Origin: an uncultured archaeon
Lineage (GTDB): Archaea; Thermoproteota; Bathyarchaeia; TCS64
NCBI GenBank assembly: GCA_938048735.1
Contig: CALIUM010000008.1
Span: 1-64,000 of the forward strand
Direction: 5' to 3'
Length of the DNA stretch: 64,000 bases
Below the pieces are notes generated by a model. The model searched no databases and was not told the origin of the DNA. It saw only the letters and a program-made list of their open reading frames with translations. Shown here one piece after another: positions 25,745 through 34,605 of this stretch; the first letter of the stretch is position 1; each line of letters begins with the position of its first letter. Position numbers and translations under genes: made by a program.

Positions 25745-25834
25745 TAGGCCTCTTCCGACTTGTTTGTTCATGGCGGGTGGGCGGGGGCACCTCCGACCGT
25801 TCCGCCTAATAAACCCCGGGAGAGCGAGGTGTGG
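25745..25834 (+). promoter_or_regulatory. structured, G-rich leader upstream of queT-queC
   Basis: The leader can fold: GGCGG at 25772-25776 pairs with CCGCC at 25802-25806, enclosing GGGG at 25783-25786 facing CTCC at 25791-25794. It is much richer in G+C than the AT-rich spacer around it and ends just before the GCGAGGTG ribosome-binding site. Bacterial queuosine genes often carry preQ1 riboswitches; I do not recognise that consensus here, so this is only a candidate cis-regulatory RNA for 7-deazaguanine metabolism. Confidence 0.35.
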
Positions 25835-26311
25835 ATGAAGATAAGTAGAAGGGACCTATCAATTTTAACAATCTACTCGTCTCTATATGCTGCGATGGTC
25901 TATGCCTTCGCTCCTATATCCTTCGCCGCCCTCCAGTTCAGGGTTGCTGGGGTGCTCAGGCCGGCTGTGGCCAAGAAGCCCATCTTGGCCTTGGGGTATG
26001 CTATAGGGGTGGCTGTTGGGAATCTTGTTAGCCCTTTTTTTGGTTTTTATGAGTTGGTCTTTATGCCGGTTATGAGCCTGCTGGCGGGCATCTTAGGATA
26101 TGCTGCCTCTAGGGTTCTGGGTGGAGGCTATTATACGGCTGGAGCTGTGATAGCTGTCATAATACCCCTAAGCGTAAGCTGGATGCTTAATCAGCTCTTC
26201 AACCTCCCGATCCTCGCAACGCTTCCCCCACTCCTCCTGAGCGAGCAGATCATCAACCTCATCGGATCCTCCATCTTTAAGGCGATCGAGAAGTTTTACA
26301 GATGGTGGTGA
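25835..26311 (+). CDS. queT: QueT-family transporter (queuosine/archaeosine precursor uptake)
   Basis: 158 residues from the ATG at 25835 (GAGGTG upstream; an in-frame upstream start at 25760 lies within the structured leader and is less likely). Five or so transmembrane helices; ISFAALQFRVAGVLRPAVAK and AVGNLVSPFFGFYELVFMP are typical of the QueT family, thought to be a substrate-binding (S) component of ECF transporters for preQ-type bases. QueC starts 4 nt downstream in the same operon, which supports a 7-deazaguanine role. No ECF energising subunits are in the window, so they must be shared from elsewhere. Confidence 0.78.
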   Translation: MKISRRDLSILTIYSSLYAAMVYAFAPISFAALQFRVAGVLRPAVAKKPILALGYAIGVAVGNLVSPFFGFYELVFMPVMSLLAGILGYAASRVLGGGYYTAGAVIAVIIPLSVSWMLNQLFNLPILATLPPLLLSEQIINLIGSSIFKAIEKFYRWW

Positions 26312-26315
26312 AGGA

Positions 26316-26966
26316 ATGAGGGAGAGGTGCATAGTCATACTGAGCGGAGGGCCCGACTCGACGACTCTGGCATATTGGGCGAGGGCAGAGGGATATGAGG
26401 TTCACGCGCTCATATTCAACTATGGACAGAGAGCTCAAAGAGAGATAGAGTACGCCGTGAAGACCGCTAAAAGGTTGAACATCCCTTTCCATGTGGTTGA
26501 TCTATCCACCCTCAAGGGGCTTTATACAGGGGTGACCTCGCTGGTGGACTCGGGGATCCCGGTGGCATCATCGTTCGAGAGGTCGTTGATAGTCCCCTTC
26601 AGGAACGGCATCTTCCTCTCCATAGCCGTGGCCTACGCCTCATCTGTTAAGGCGAGGAGAATATTCTACGGAGCCCACCTCGAAGATCAGGCGTTTTACC
26701 CAGATACCAGAAGGGAGTTCTACAAGGCCTTCGAGGCCTCCGCGAGGCTAGGGACTGAAGAGGAAATAACTATAGAGGCCCCCTTCGGGGAGTTTCCAAA
26801 ATCGGAGATTCTGAGGAGGGGATATGAGCTTGGGGTTCCATTCGAGTCAACTTGGTCATGCTACCTAAATGGTCTAAGACACTGCGGAGTATGCGAATCC
26901 TGCAGAAACCGTATGGAGGCTTTCAGGGAGGCTGGTTTGACCGACCCCACAGAGTACGAAAGGTGA
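26316..26966 (+). CDS. queC: 7-cyano-7-deazaguanine synthase
   Basis: 216 residues. ATP-PPi loop SGGPDSTTLA at 10-19, FNYGQRAQREIE, PFRNGIFLSIA and GAHLEDQAFYPDTRREF, as in QueC. Four zinc cysteines are near the C-terminus in CYLNGLRHCGVCESC. It converts 7-carboxy-7-deazaguanine with ammonia and two ATP to preQ0, the precursor of archaeosine in tRNA. Co-transcribed with the transporter upstream; the next gene (DUF998) starts 7 nt later and may be in the same transcript. Salvage by the transporter plus synthesis by QueC would be partly redundant. Confidence 0.9.
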   Translation: MRERCIVILSGGPDSTTLAYWARAEGYEVHALIFNYGQRAQREIEYAVKTAKRLNIPFHVVDLSTLKGLYTGVTSLVDSGIPVASSFERSLIVPFRNGIFLSIAVAYASSVKARRIFYGAHLEDQAFYPDTRREFYKAFEASARLGTEEEITIEAPFGEFPKSEILRRGYELGVPFESTWSCYLNGLRHCGVCESCRNRMEAFREAGLTDPTEYER

Positions 26967-26973
26967 GGGAGCT

Positions 26974-27591
26974 ATGAGAAATCAGAATAGAGTTTTACGG
27001 TTCTCAGGTCTTTCTGGAATAGCTGCTACTGTCTTGGGGTTCTCAGCAGTCCTCCTCTCCATAGCCTCCTCTCCATGGTTCAGCTGGACGGAGAACGCCC
27101 TCAGCGACCTAGGAGTAGGAGGCTCGGGATTGATCTTCAACATGGGCCTTGCAGCCTCCGGGTTACTCTTGATACCATTCATCTTGGGGCTCTTGAAGCT
27201 TTCTGGTGGATGCTGGGCCTGGAGGCTCGGCTCCTACATGTTCTTAGCAGATGCCATATCCCTGATAGGGGTCGGGATGTTCAATGAGAGCTTTGGAAGA
27301 GTCCACTTGTACTTCTCATTTGCCTTCTTCACTCTGATGCCCTTATCGCTCATCATGCTGGGGCTCTCGTTGTGGAGTAGAGGAATAAAACGCCTGAGCC
27401 TATTCACCCTATCTTCAGCCCTCTTTACGCCCACCGTCTGGACTATACCGTGGAGGGGGGCAGCCATCCCAGAAGCCTTATCGACCCTGGCGACGGCTAC
27501 ATGGATCATCAACATAAGCCTGAAGATGCTGAGGTCTGGGATTATGGATAGACCCGCCTCATGTCCCTCGGGAAGGGTATGGCATCCCTGA
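26974..27591 (+). CDS. DUF998 family membrane protein
   Basis: 205 residues, six predicted transmembrane helices. The opening RFSGLSGIAATVLGF, the loop PWFSWTENALSDLGVGG and the GMFNESFGRVHLYFSFAFF block are diagnostic of DUF998 (the 'ALSDLG' motif is conserved). Function unknown; no catalytic role has been shown to my knowledge. It lies 7 nt downstream of queC, probably in the queT-queC transcript, and its 3' end overlaps the convergent asnS gene by 50 nt, so the last 15 or so residues may be translated differently. Confidence 0.8.
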   Translation: MRNQNRVLRFSGLSGIAATVLGFSAVLLSIASSPWFSWTENALSDLGVGGSGLIFNMGLAASGLLLIPFILGLLKLSGGCWAWRLGSYMFLADAISLIGVGMFNESFGRVHLYFSFAFFTLMPLSLIMLGLSLWSRGIKRLSLFTLSSALFTPTVWTIPWRGAAIPEALSTLATATWIINISLKMLRSGIMDRPASCPSGRVWHP

Positions 27592-28852
27592 TATGTTCAA
27601 GCTTTGCTATCCACATTAGTAATCTCTCGATGCCCAAGCCGAAGCCGCTGTGGGGGACCGACCCCCACCTCCTGAGGTCTAGGTACCACTTGTAGTCCTC
27701 AGGGTCTAGACCCTCCTCCCTAACCCTCTGGAGAAGCTCCTCATAGTCGTCTATCCTCTGTCCTCCCCCTATGATCTCCCCGTACCCCTCGGGGGCTAGT
27801 AGGTCGGCTGAAAGGGTGACCTCCCTCCTCTTCGGATCGGGCTTATGGTAGAAGGCCTTCACCCCCTTCGGGAAGTGGGTGACCCAGAAGGGGGTATCAA
27901 AATGCTTAGTCAGGGGCTCCTCCTGTTGCCACCCCATATCCTCACCCCATAGGAGTTCGATCCCATCCTCCTTCAATAACTCTAGGGCCTCATCATAGGT
28001 TATCCTGGGATATGGAGGCTCGAGCCCTAGAAGCTCCTCAGGCCTCCTCCCCAGCCTCCTCAGCTCCCTAGGCCTCTCTTGGGCTAGAGTGTGGCAGATG
28101 TGTGTCACCAGCTCGTCGCCCACCTTCATTATCCCATAGAGGTCTGTGAAGGGCTCCTCCACCTCGAGGTGCCAGTACTCTGCTAGGTGGCGACGGGTTC
28201 TGCTCTTCTCCGCCCTGAAGCTCGGGGCTATGGTGTATATCTTGCCTAGGCTGCTTATCATGGCCTCAGCGTATAGCTGCCAGCTCTGGGCCAGGTAGAC
28301 CCCCTCCTCATCGAAGTATTCCACCTCGAATAGGGTAGAACCTCCCTCACAGGCCGCAGCTGTGAAGATGGGGGAGTGGGCCTCAGTATAACCCTTCTCC
28401 ACAAGCCAGCTTCTAGCAGCCTCCATCATCTTAGCCCTCAACCTGAGTATCGCCTGCATCTTAGGCTCTCTGATGTAGAGGTGGCGATTATCCAGGAGGA
28501 AGTCCACCCCATGCCTCTTATGGGTTATCGGGTAATCGGGCTGGGACTCTAAGATAAGCCCAACTCGATCCACTGAGAGTTCCCTCCCCTCCGGGGCCCT
28601 ATTATCAACTCTAACTATCCCTTCAAGCTCGATGACGGACTCAATGGGCAGCCTCTCGACCCTCTCGAAGCACTTCTCTCCGATATTCTTCCGGTCTATG
28701 GTACATTGAACCACCCCTGAGCCATCCCTCACGATGAGGAACTGGATGCCCCCGCTGCTCCTCTTGTTATAGATCCATCCCCTCACCGAGACCCTCTGCC
28801 CATCATACTTACCATCAAGTATACCCGCCACATCTACCAGTTCGGACATCAT
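27542..28852 (-). CDS. asnS: asparaginyl-tRNA synthetase
   Basis: 436 residues. N-terminal OB-fold anticodon domain (VSVRGWIYNKRSSGGIQFLI), then the class II core: ACEGGSTLFEVEYFDEEG, YLAQSWQLYAEAM, FRAEKSRTRRHLAEYWHLE (motif 2), and GEIIGGGQRIDDYEELLQR, HSGFGLGIERLLMW (motif 3). EYWHLE and GEIIGGGQR point to AsnRS rather than AspRS (which would have GAQR). It charges tRNA-Asn directly, so this organism need not rely only on the transamidation route. Starts at the ATG pair 28852/28849. Monocistronic; the 3' end overlaps the DUF998 gene. Confidence 0.87.
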   Translation of the reverse strand: MMSELVDVAGILDGKYDGQRVSVRGWIYNKRSSGGIQFLIVRDGSGVVQCTIDRKNIGEKCFERVERLPIESVIELEGIVRVDNRAPEGRELSVDRVGLILESQPDYPITHKRHGVDFLLDNRHLYIREPKMQAILRLRAKMMEAARSWLVEKGYTEAHSPIFTAAACEGGSTLFEVEYFDEEGVYLAQSWQLYAEAMISSLGKIYTIAPSFRAEKSRTRRHLAEYWHLEVEEPFTDLYGIMKVGDELVTHICHTLAQERPRELRRLGRRPEELLGLEPPYPRITYDEALELLKEDGIELLWGEDMGWQQEEPLTKHFDTPFWVTHFPKGVKAFYHKPDPKRREVTLSADLLAPEGYGEIIGGGQRIDDYEELLQRVREEGLDPEDYKWYLDLRRWGSVPHSGFGLGIERLLMWIAKLEHIRDAIPFPRDMRRVYP

Positions 28853-29579
28853 TCTGACCGATCAATTTACACAAACCTCTGATATATAACATTCGCTTAG
28901 CCTCTTTGCAACAATGTAAAGATGATAGGGCCAACCTAAGACTCTCTATCATTCATTTATTAAAGATTTCGTAGAGTGTTCACGAAGCATATTTTGCTTC
29001 ATGGTTTAATTGTTAGAATCGATTTTTAACTTCTCTCTTCAATTTGGAAGATTTTATGCATCTCAAGCTCACCACTGATTGAACCTTAACTCATTAACAA
29101 CCATCAATAGGTTCCTTTTACCCTTAGCTACAGTAACGGCTCTATGCCACTTTATCTTCACGAGAAAGCAAAAGGGAGGATTTGGCGTTTAACATTTATC
29201 GGGACGCCCATCTCAGGATCTTGTCCACTCCTAGCGTCGACGAAATCTCAGCCATATCTTATCTCTAATTGAGAACTATACTTCATGGTTCTCTGACCTT
29301 CCAGATTCGATGCGGCCTCCAAATATGATGCTGTATGGATGTTCATCAAGGCCGTTCTGGAGGCCAGAGCCACTGATGTGAAAAATCTTCTTGAAGCCAT
29401 CCAAGTAAAACATCAACATTTTTCAGAGCCAGCGGATGGCGTAAACTAGACGAGAATGGGGATAGAGAAAAAGCAGATTACAAGATATATGGTTACTATT
29501 ACTTGAATATGCGCTGACTAGAATCAAGAACGGTATATATGATAGTAGGACAGATAAGTATTATGCTCACTCCAGAGTT
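28853..29579. other. long intergenic region with decayed coding traces
   Basis: About 730 bp with no intact gene. A plus-strand frame, about 29300-29450, reads RFDAASKYDAVWMFIKAVLE, then ARATDVKNLLEAI without a start; I do not recognise it but its composition is protein-like. The rest is AT-rich. No tRNA or CRISPR. It looks like a graveyard of one or more small genes, similar to the decayed toxin loci nearby. Confidence 0.45.
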
Positions 29580-29852
29580 CTAGAGACCTTGAGAGCCATT
29601 AGCGGCATTCCCCTTTCCCTGAAATGAGTCGAGGTTTAGTATCCTTCTAAACCAACTGATTTCATAAAAATCACTAAACTTTATGAGCGCCTCAGAATAT
29701 ATGTTTCGCTGGAGGGTATTGTCAACAGTCTTCATGTAGAAATTTTCTAGTTTAGAGAAGCATTGGGATAGATGCTCGAGAACAGAGAAGAGAGAGATGA
29801 GGAGAGATTGTTTTTGATGATTGTTGATATAGCCTTCAATTTCATCAGCCAT
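29580..29852 (-). CDS. hypothetical helical protein
   Basis: 90 residues, ATG start, 18 nt downstream of the retropepsin-like gene on the same strand. Predicted helical (MADEIEGYINNHQKQSLLIS, LFSVLEHLSQCFSKLENFY). No family recognised. Being immediately downstream of the protease-like gene suggests an operon, but the sequence is AT-rich and the locus may be decaying; the C-terminus (GKGNAANGSQGL) is low-complexity. Confidence 0.45.
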   Translation of the reverse strand: MADEIEGYINNHQKQSLLISLFSVLEHLSQCFSKLENFYMKTVDNTLQRNIYSEALIKFSDFYEISWFRRILNLDSFQGKGNAANGSQGL

Positions 29853-29870
29853 TTCTTCTGCGGGGTTGGA

Positions 29871-30242
29871 TCATAGGGCTATTAATGCTTCGCTCCTCCT
29901 CACCTGCCTTGTTGTAGGGTCTACCTCAAGCCCTAGACTCTCTAGGGCGTGGAGGCCAAAAACACTTTCATCCCCCTTTTCTGCGAAGACCACGGTTGTT
30001 GGGGCGACCTCACCTTCATATTCGATGAATATGTGCCCAACATCCCTAGAGATGATTTTGCCCTTTATCGTCTTGAATCTGCCTTTCCTTACTGGCTTGG
30101 CTCTCAGGTTGTCTAGGAGCTTTCTGGAGATCCATGAATATACTGCTCTTGTGTCTACAAATAAGCTTAGCTCTTCATACTCAGGGCTTGTGGGAAGTGC
30201 TCGAATCCTAACTTTCACGTAAGTTTCGCCCATAGCTATCAC
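29871..30242 (-). CDS. retropepsin-like (clan AA) protein, active-site Gly changed
   Basis: 123 residues. The first catalytic block of retropepsins, normally (L/F)VDTGA, appears as FVDTRAVYSWISRKLLDNL, with Arg in place of the Gly after DT. The second half carries VFGLHALESLGLEVDPTTR, the usual archaeal 'G...LE.LGLEVD' close. So the fold is a single-chain aspartic-protease-like barrel that would dimerise, but the Gly-to-Arg change may impair catalysis. A TATA-like TTTATAAAG lies about 20 nt upstream of the start. Related but more distant domains occur at 51785-52216 and, broken, at 52585-52862. Confidence 0.7.
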   Translation of the reverse strand: MIAMGETYVKVRIRALPTSPEYEELSLFVDTRAVYSWISRKLLDNLRAKPVRKGRFKTIKGKIISRDVGHIFIEYEGEVAPTTVVFAEKGDESVFGLHALESLGLEVDPTTRQVRRSEALIAL

Positions 30243-30467
30243 ATCTAATTTGAGTTCCAGTTTATAAAGTTGGGCTTGAATTTGAATCTTGGTTATAGGA
30301 AAATTTAAAGAGACTTAGAATTGCTGATGATCTATCTCTGATTGTTATATTTATCACATACACAAACTAATTAATTTAAGGACATCTTTAAAGCTATTTT
30401 GAAGGTGTTTAATCTTTAATGTCGATATCGCTTGGATTTAAAATCTCCTGATCTTAGCTATCGGGCT

Positions 30468-33023
30468 TCATCTCTGCAAGAAGCTCTGGAGGGTTGTCAT
30501 CCTCGGGCGGCCTATGATCTGGTCAAGATCGATCTCGAAGGCCTCTAGAACCTGTTCGAACATGGACTCAAGATATTCAATGTACTTTTCCACATCTATA
30601 TCCCTCTTGGATGCGAGCCTCATAGGTTTTACTCCCCCTTGGGTGACGACATAGCTTATTATGTCGCCGACCCCTAGGCTTATCCCCTGCGCTTGGAGCA
30701 TCTTCGCTGCCTTCACATGCTGGGGGTTTGTCTCGTAGCTTGACAGGCTCCTGCCTAGCATCACCCTGAAGGCGAGTTCCTCAAGCTCGAACTCCCTATT
30801 CCTCAGCCTTTTGTAGACCTTCTCCACAAGCTCCCTAATGGCCTTCTTAGCCTCCTCCACATCATCGGGGCTCTTGATGTTGGCTAGGATCCTTGTGAGC
30901 TGGAGGAATGCCTCCTTTATGATGGGTGGTATATGCCTCTTCTTCCCGGTCAACCCCTTTATGTCCACGCTCCCGTCTGGGGATACTCCAACATAGTTCT
31001 TCTTCCGCCTGGAGAAGACCACATATCTATAGACCTTATCTATGTCCAGCTCGACCCCTAGGCTTCTCCTAGACCACTCTATTAGCTCCAATATCTGCTC
31101 CTCCCTAGGCTGCTCTAGGAAGATGCTGTCCGTGTCTCCGTAGATCACCTCTATCCCGAGCTTCTCGGAGGCCTCAAGGGTCTGGGTCATCGCATACCTT
31201 CCTATGGCCGCTGTGCTCTCGGCTAAGGGTGGACAGTAAAAACTGAAGGTTTCAGCCCCGAAGACTCCGTAGGAGGCATTTAATATGACCTTTAGGGCCC
31301 TCTGGACCACGTCGTAGAAGGCCCGCTCCTCCTTGGAGAGTCTCTTATCCCTTGATAGGGGTTTGTACAACTTCACCCTGAGGTCTCTTAGGCTTCCTAT
31401 GATGAGGCTGGTTAGGCCTCTGCGCCTCCTGCAGGCCCAGTGGGGGGTTCCGGGTATTATGTTGGCCCTGTCCTCTGGGTGGGGGCAGAGGATCGTCTCG
31501 TAGCTGAGGTTCCAGTTCTTTATGGCTGAGGGGTATAGGGAGGCGAAGTCTAGAACCGTGACATCGAAGTGGATGCCGGCCTTCGGCTCTTTGACCATGG
31601 CTCCAAGGTACTTCCTTCCCTTTATTATCGCCCTTGTCGCCGTCTCGCCCTTGAGGGCTAGGATGTCCTCCTTGTTTGGGATGAGCCACCCCCTCCTCCT
31701 ATGCTCGTACTCCATGAGGGTGAGGATCCACCTGCTCACACCCTGCCTGGTCACGTCTTCAAGGGTCATCCTGCTTATCCTGCTCAGTAAGACCATCAAC
31801 TTCATCACAAGGTCGTCGTCGAAGGTCGTCAACTCATAGGTTATGAGGGCATCTTGTAGGCAGTACCTAGCCACCTCCATCCTCGATGAGGTGGAGAAGT
31901 CTAGCTGAAGCTTCCTCTTCCCGATGAGGCTGGAGGCAACATCGTCGAGGGTGTTCTCCCTGTAGCGGTCGCTGAATGCATAGACTTGGATCGCCCTGTT
32001 CAGGAAGAACCTGTAGAGGTCTATATGGACGCCGTTCCTTAGATAGACGAACTTCCTACCCAAGGTTATAGGGATCTCATCCTGTGAGAAGCCGAGCCTC
32101 TGGGCCCTCCTCCTCAGGTATCTGAGGTCGAAATCATCCCCGTTAAAGGTGAGGATGACGGGATACTCGTCGAGGAGCCTAAAGGCCTCCCTGATGAGGT
32201 CCTTCTCATCATGGAATATCTCGACCTCAGCCCCCTCGATTTTGGCCTCCTCCATTTTCTCCTCGGCTAGGAGGAAGACTCGCCTCAACCCCTCGCTTGA
32301 GACGGATGAGACCGCTATGATGGGTTGCAGGGCCTCCTCGGGGTTTGGAACCCTATCTGCCTGGGTCATCTGGACCTCTATGTCGATGGATGCGCGGCGT
32401 ATATGGGGTACAGGGTGCTGGAGGAGCCTAGCCCACTCCAGTATCCGCTCCTTGAACTCGGGCTCCTCATCCCCGACGAGGAGGGATAGCATCTTCTTCA
32501 CATCTCCCGGAAGCTCATATTTCACCTCGACAAGTTTTCCATTCTCCACCCTATACGGCATCCCCGGGATCAGGCCCATGTCGTAGATGTAGTTCTGGTA
32601 GTAGCGGATGTAGCTCTCCCAGCTCTCATCTATCAGGTTCCTTATCCCCGACTTCCCTTGACCCCCTATGGCTAGGGGGTTAGAGGCCACGATCTTCGTG
32701 ACCATGATCTTCTCGTCCCTTAGGGCGTCATATCTCTCAACGGGCTCTAGGGTTAGGAAGCCGGGATAGCTTAGGAGCTTTTCGTTCCTCCTGAGCTCTT
32801 CTGGGCTCCTCTTCGAGATGCAGTAGGGGAGATGCCCTGTGTCATCGTACCATATGTAGATCTGCTGGGATGAGGGCTCGTATAGGCGGAGGAAGGCCTT
32901 CTCAGCCCTGCCGTCGTACCCCGCCGATAGGAGGATAGATGTTGGAAGGTCTTTAGGAGCGGGCCTTCCCAGGGGCTGTATGGCCTCCTCCTCGAACGCC
33001 TCCTCCAGCTCTTCAGCCTGCAT
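30468..33023 (-). CDS. polB: family B DNA polymerase, PolB1/Dpo1 type
   Basis: 851 residues. Exonuclease: DIE at 214-216 (Exo I), LTFNGDDFDLRYL (Exo II, NxxxFD) and YCLQDALITYE (Exo III, YxxxD). Polymerase: motif A LDFASLYPS with Asp492, motif B KVILNASYGVFG, motif C YGDTDSIF with Asp630 and Asp632. All catalytic residues are present, so it is an active proofreading replicative polymerase. Phrases such as DFASLYPS...NLSYET, YDVVQRALKV and FGAETFSFY follow Sulfolobus Dpo1 (PolB1) closely, which supports a TACK-group host. The N-terminal 200 residues include the uracil-sensing domain region. Agmatinase lies 12 nt upstream on the same strand. Confidence 0.93.
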   Translation of the reverse strand: MQAEELEEAFEEEAIQPLGRPAPKDLPTSILLSAGYDGRAEKAFLRLYEPSSQQIYIWYDDTGHLPYCISKRSPEELRRNEKLLSYPGFLTLEPVERYDALRDEKIMVTKIVASNPLAIGGQGKSGIRNLIDESWESYIRYYQNYIYDMGLIPGMPYRVENGKLVEVKYELPGDVKKMLSLLVGDEEPEFKERILEWARLLQHPVPHIRRASIDIEVQMTQADRVPNPEEALQPIIAVSSVSSEGLRRVFLLAEEKMEEAKIEGAEVEIFHDEKDLIREAFRLLDEYPVILTFNGDDFDLRYLRRRAQRLGFSQDEIPITLGRKFVYLRNGVHIDLYRFFLNRAIQVYAFSDRYRENTLDDVASSLIGKRKLQLDFSTSSRMEVARYCLQDALITYELTTFDDDLVMKLMVLLSRISRMTLEDVTRQGVSRWILTLMEYEHRRRGWLIPNKEDILALKGETATRAIIKGRKYLGAMVKEPKAGIHFDVTVLDFASLYPSAIKNWNLSYETILCPHPEDRANIIPGTPHWACRRRRGLTSLIIGSLRDLRVKLYKPLSRDKRLSKEERAFYDVVQRALKVILNASYGVFGAETFSFYCPPLAESTAAIGRYAMTQTLEASEKLGIEVIYGDTDSIFLEQPREEQILELIEWSRRSLGVELDIDKVYRYVVFSRRKKNYVGVSPDGSVDIKGLTGKKRHIPPIIKEAFLQLTRILANIKSPDDVEEAKKAIRELVEKVYKRLRNREFELEELAFRVMLGRSLSSYETNPQHVKAAKMLQAQGISLGVGDIISYVVTQGGVKPMRLASKRDIDVEKYIEYLESMFEQVLEAFEIDLDQIIGRPRMTTLQSFLQR

Positions 33024-33035
33024 CAGATAATCTTC

Positions 33036-33947
33036 TCAACCGCCCCCTATATCTACTCCCCTCCTCGACCGGGCTGACTCCAAGCTATAGATAGCCTCGA
33101 GAATGATATATGCGGCCTGGGTAGAGGTTAACCCAGAGTCATAGAGGGGGGTCACCTCCGTTAGGTCGAGGCCCCTAAACCTCAAGTCCATTACTCCTGT
33201 GATTATATCAAGCAGGGTTGTCACGCTTATCCCCTCTGGGACAGGGTTGCATACCGCCGGAGCGGCCGAGGGATCCAAAACATCCATATCAATGGTAAGG
33301 TAGACTGAGGAGGATGAGGCTAGAGCCTCCCTCAGGGACTCAACAGCCCTCTCAAAACCCCCTCTCAGGATCTCTAAGGATGTCACCATCCCTAGCCTCC
33401 CCGGGTTCTCCTCCATGAACCTTAACTCCTCACCGGAGAAGGCCCTGCACCCTATGAAGAGGATGTGGGCATCCAACTCCTCGAGGGCCCTACGCATGAA
33501 GGTCGCGTGGGAGAGGCCGAGTCCGAAAAGGCTCTCCCTCAGGTCGAGGTGGGCGTCGAAGCAGACCACCAGGTCCGGCCTCATGGCCCTTAGAGCGCCC
33601 AAGGTCACGGTGTGCTCCCCTCCCATCATCACGGGGACCTTCCCAGAGCTGGAGATTAGCCCAACAGCCTCCGCGACGCATTCAAGATGGGCCTCAGTGT
33701 CTCTTCCACCCTTCATATCACCCATATCCGCTATCCTCACCTCACTCCTCCTAAGGCCGGTTCTGAGGCTGTATCCCTCGAGATCGGCGCTTGCCCTCCT
33801 GATAAAGCCGGGGGCGAACCTAGAACCCCTCCTGTAGGAGCCAGTGAGGTCTAGAGGGGCTCCAAAAACAACATAATCGGCCTCCTCAAAGGATATGGAC
33901 GTATCGATGAAGCACTGCAGCGCAGGAACGAACATATCCCCCTTCAA
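33036..33947 (-). CDS. speB: agmatinase/arginase family ureohydrolase
   Basis: 303 residues. Binuclear manganese site: H112 in GGEHTVTLG, D131-x-H133-x-D135 in FDAHLDLR, and D220-x-D222 in TIDMDVLDPS. LGLSHATFMRR is the substrate-loop region, and GSYRRGSRFAPGFIRRAS is the agmatinase-like opening. It most likely hydrolyses agmatine to putrescine and urea for polyamine synthesis; arginine or guanidino acids are alternatives. Start at 33947 or the second Met (33935). The same-strand polB follows by 12 nt, so they are probably co-transcribed. Confidence 0.87.
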   Translation of the reverse strand: MKGDMFVPALQCFIDTSISFEEADYVVFGAPLDLTGSYRRGSRFAPGFIRRASADLEGYSLRTGLRRSEVRIADMGDMKGGRDTEAHLECVAEAVGLISSSGKVPVMMGGEHTVTLGALRAMRPDLVVCFDAHLDLRESLFGLGLSHATFMRRALEELDAHILFIGCRAFSGEELRFMEENPGRLGMVTSLEILRGGFERAVESLREALASSSSVYLTIDMDVLDPSAAPAVCNPVPEGISVTTLLDIITGVMDLRFRGLDLTEVTPLYDSGLTSTQAAYIILEAIYSLESARSRRGVDIGGG

Positions 33948-34068
33948 GGCTTAACACGCCTCGACCCACGATCCATCATAAAAGACCCTCAAATCCCTTA
34001 AAACCTTACATAGTTCCCTGAAGATATTAAATTAGTAAACGATATCTCATACCTTTAAGAGAAGAGCT

Positions 34069-34458
34069 TTAAACAGCCTCTTTGCTCAGCCATCTATAAG
34101 TGGTTTTAAGAGGGATACCCAACTCTTTTGATATCTGTTTAGCGCTATAACCTTTTCTTCTAAGTTCCTGCATCAATATTTTACTTCTTTTCCTCTCAGC
34201 CTTACTGAATTTAGCCTTATTTATAAAGGATATCCTATCCTCTTTGCCGAATAGGGAGAGAGCCAGCATGAATGCTCTTAGATAATTACACTCCCTATTT
34301 ATATATCCAAACAACTTGACCTGATATCCATCTGATATGTAATTCTTCAACTGACCTAGCACCTGCTCTATTAGGCTGAAACTAGGAGATGAGGCAAACC
34401 TAACCTCCACTAAAGCACTTTCAGGCTTGACCTCTATCTCGTATCTCACGTCAGCCAT
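34069..34458 (-). CDS. HTH DNA-binding protein, possible autoregulator
   Basis: 129 residues. The C-terminal 45 residues form a helix-turn-helix: KRSKILMQELRRKGYSAKQI followed by SKELGIPLKTTYRWLSKEA, as in resolvase/transposase-like or MerR-like HTHs. The N-terminal 80 residues (EIEVKPESALVEVRFASSPS...) are a beta-strand plus helix domain I do not recognise; it may sense a ligand or dimerise. Its promoter is one arm of the symmetrical palindrome at 34505-34560, with another palindrome at 34475-34490 in the leader, so self-repression is a fair inference. A 37-codon frame is divergently transcribed from the other arm. Confidence 0.7.
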   Translation of the reverse strand: MADVRYEIEVKPESALVEVRFASSPSFSLIEQVLGQLKNYISDGYQVKLFGYINRECNYLRAFMLALSLFGKEDRISFINKAKFSKAERKRSKILMQELRRKGYSAKQISKELGIPLKTTYRWLSKEAV

Positions 34459-34474
34459 CTCGACCCGCCTAAAT

Positions 34475-34490
34475 CGGCTTTAATAAGCCG
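34475..34490. promoter_or_regulatory. palindromic operator/hairpin upstream of HTH gene
   Basis: CGGCTT-TAAT-AAGCCG: perfect 6-bp arms with a 4-nt loop, 17 nt before the HTH gene start. Probably an operator, or a leader hairpin. Confidence 0.5.
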
Positions 34491-34504
34491 ACTTTAAAGG
34501 CCCC

Positions 34505-34597
34505 CTTATAAACCTTTCTCATGAAATTTTTTTTTTTTAAAAATGAGAAAGGTTTATAAGCTTCTTCTCATTTTTGAATTTTTGCGAAATGAGAAGG
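34505..34597. promoter_or_regulatory. symmetrical divergent promoter with repeated CTCAT/ATGAG half-sites
   Basis: A perfect 18-bp inverted repeat, CTTATAAACCTTTCTCAT at 34505-34522 and its complement at 34543-34560, is separated by 20 nt of A/T. Each arm holds a BRE/TATA unit (GAAAGGTTTATAAG) pointing outwards, so the region drives transcription both ways with identical signals. A second inverted pair, CTTCTCATTT at 34564-34573 and AAATGAGAAG at 34588-34597, adds two more half-sites in the rightward leader. A dimeric regulator binding CTCAT...ATGAG would shut both promoters. Confidence 0.75.
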
Positions 34598-34605
34598 TGG
34601 TGCTC

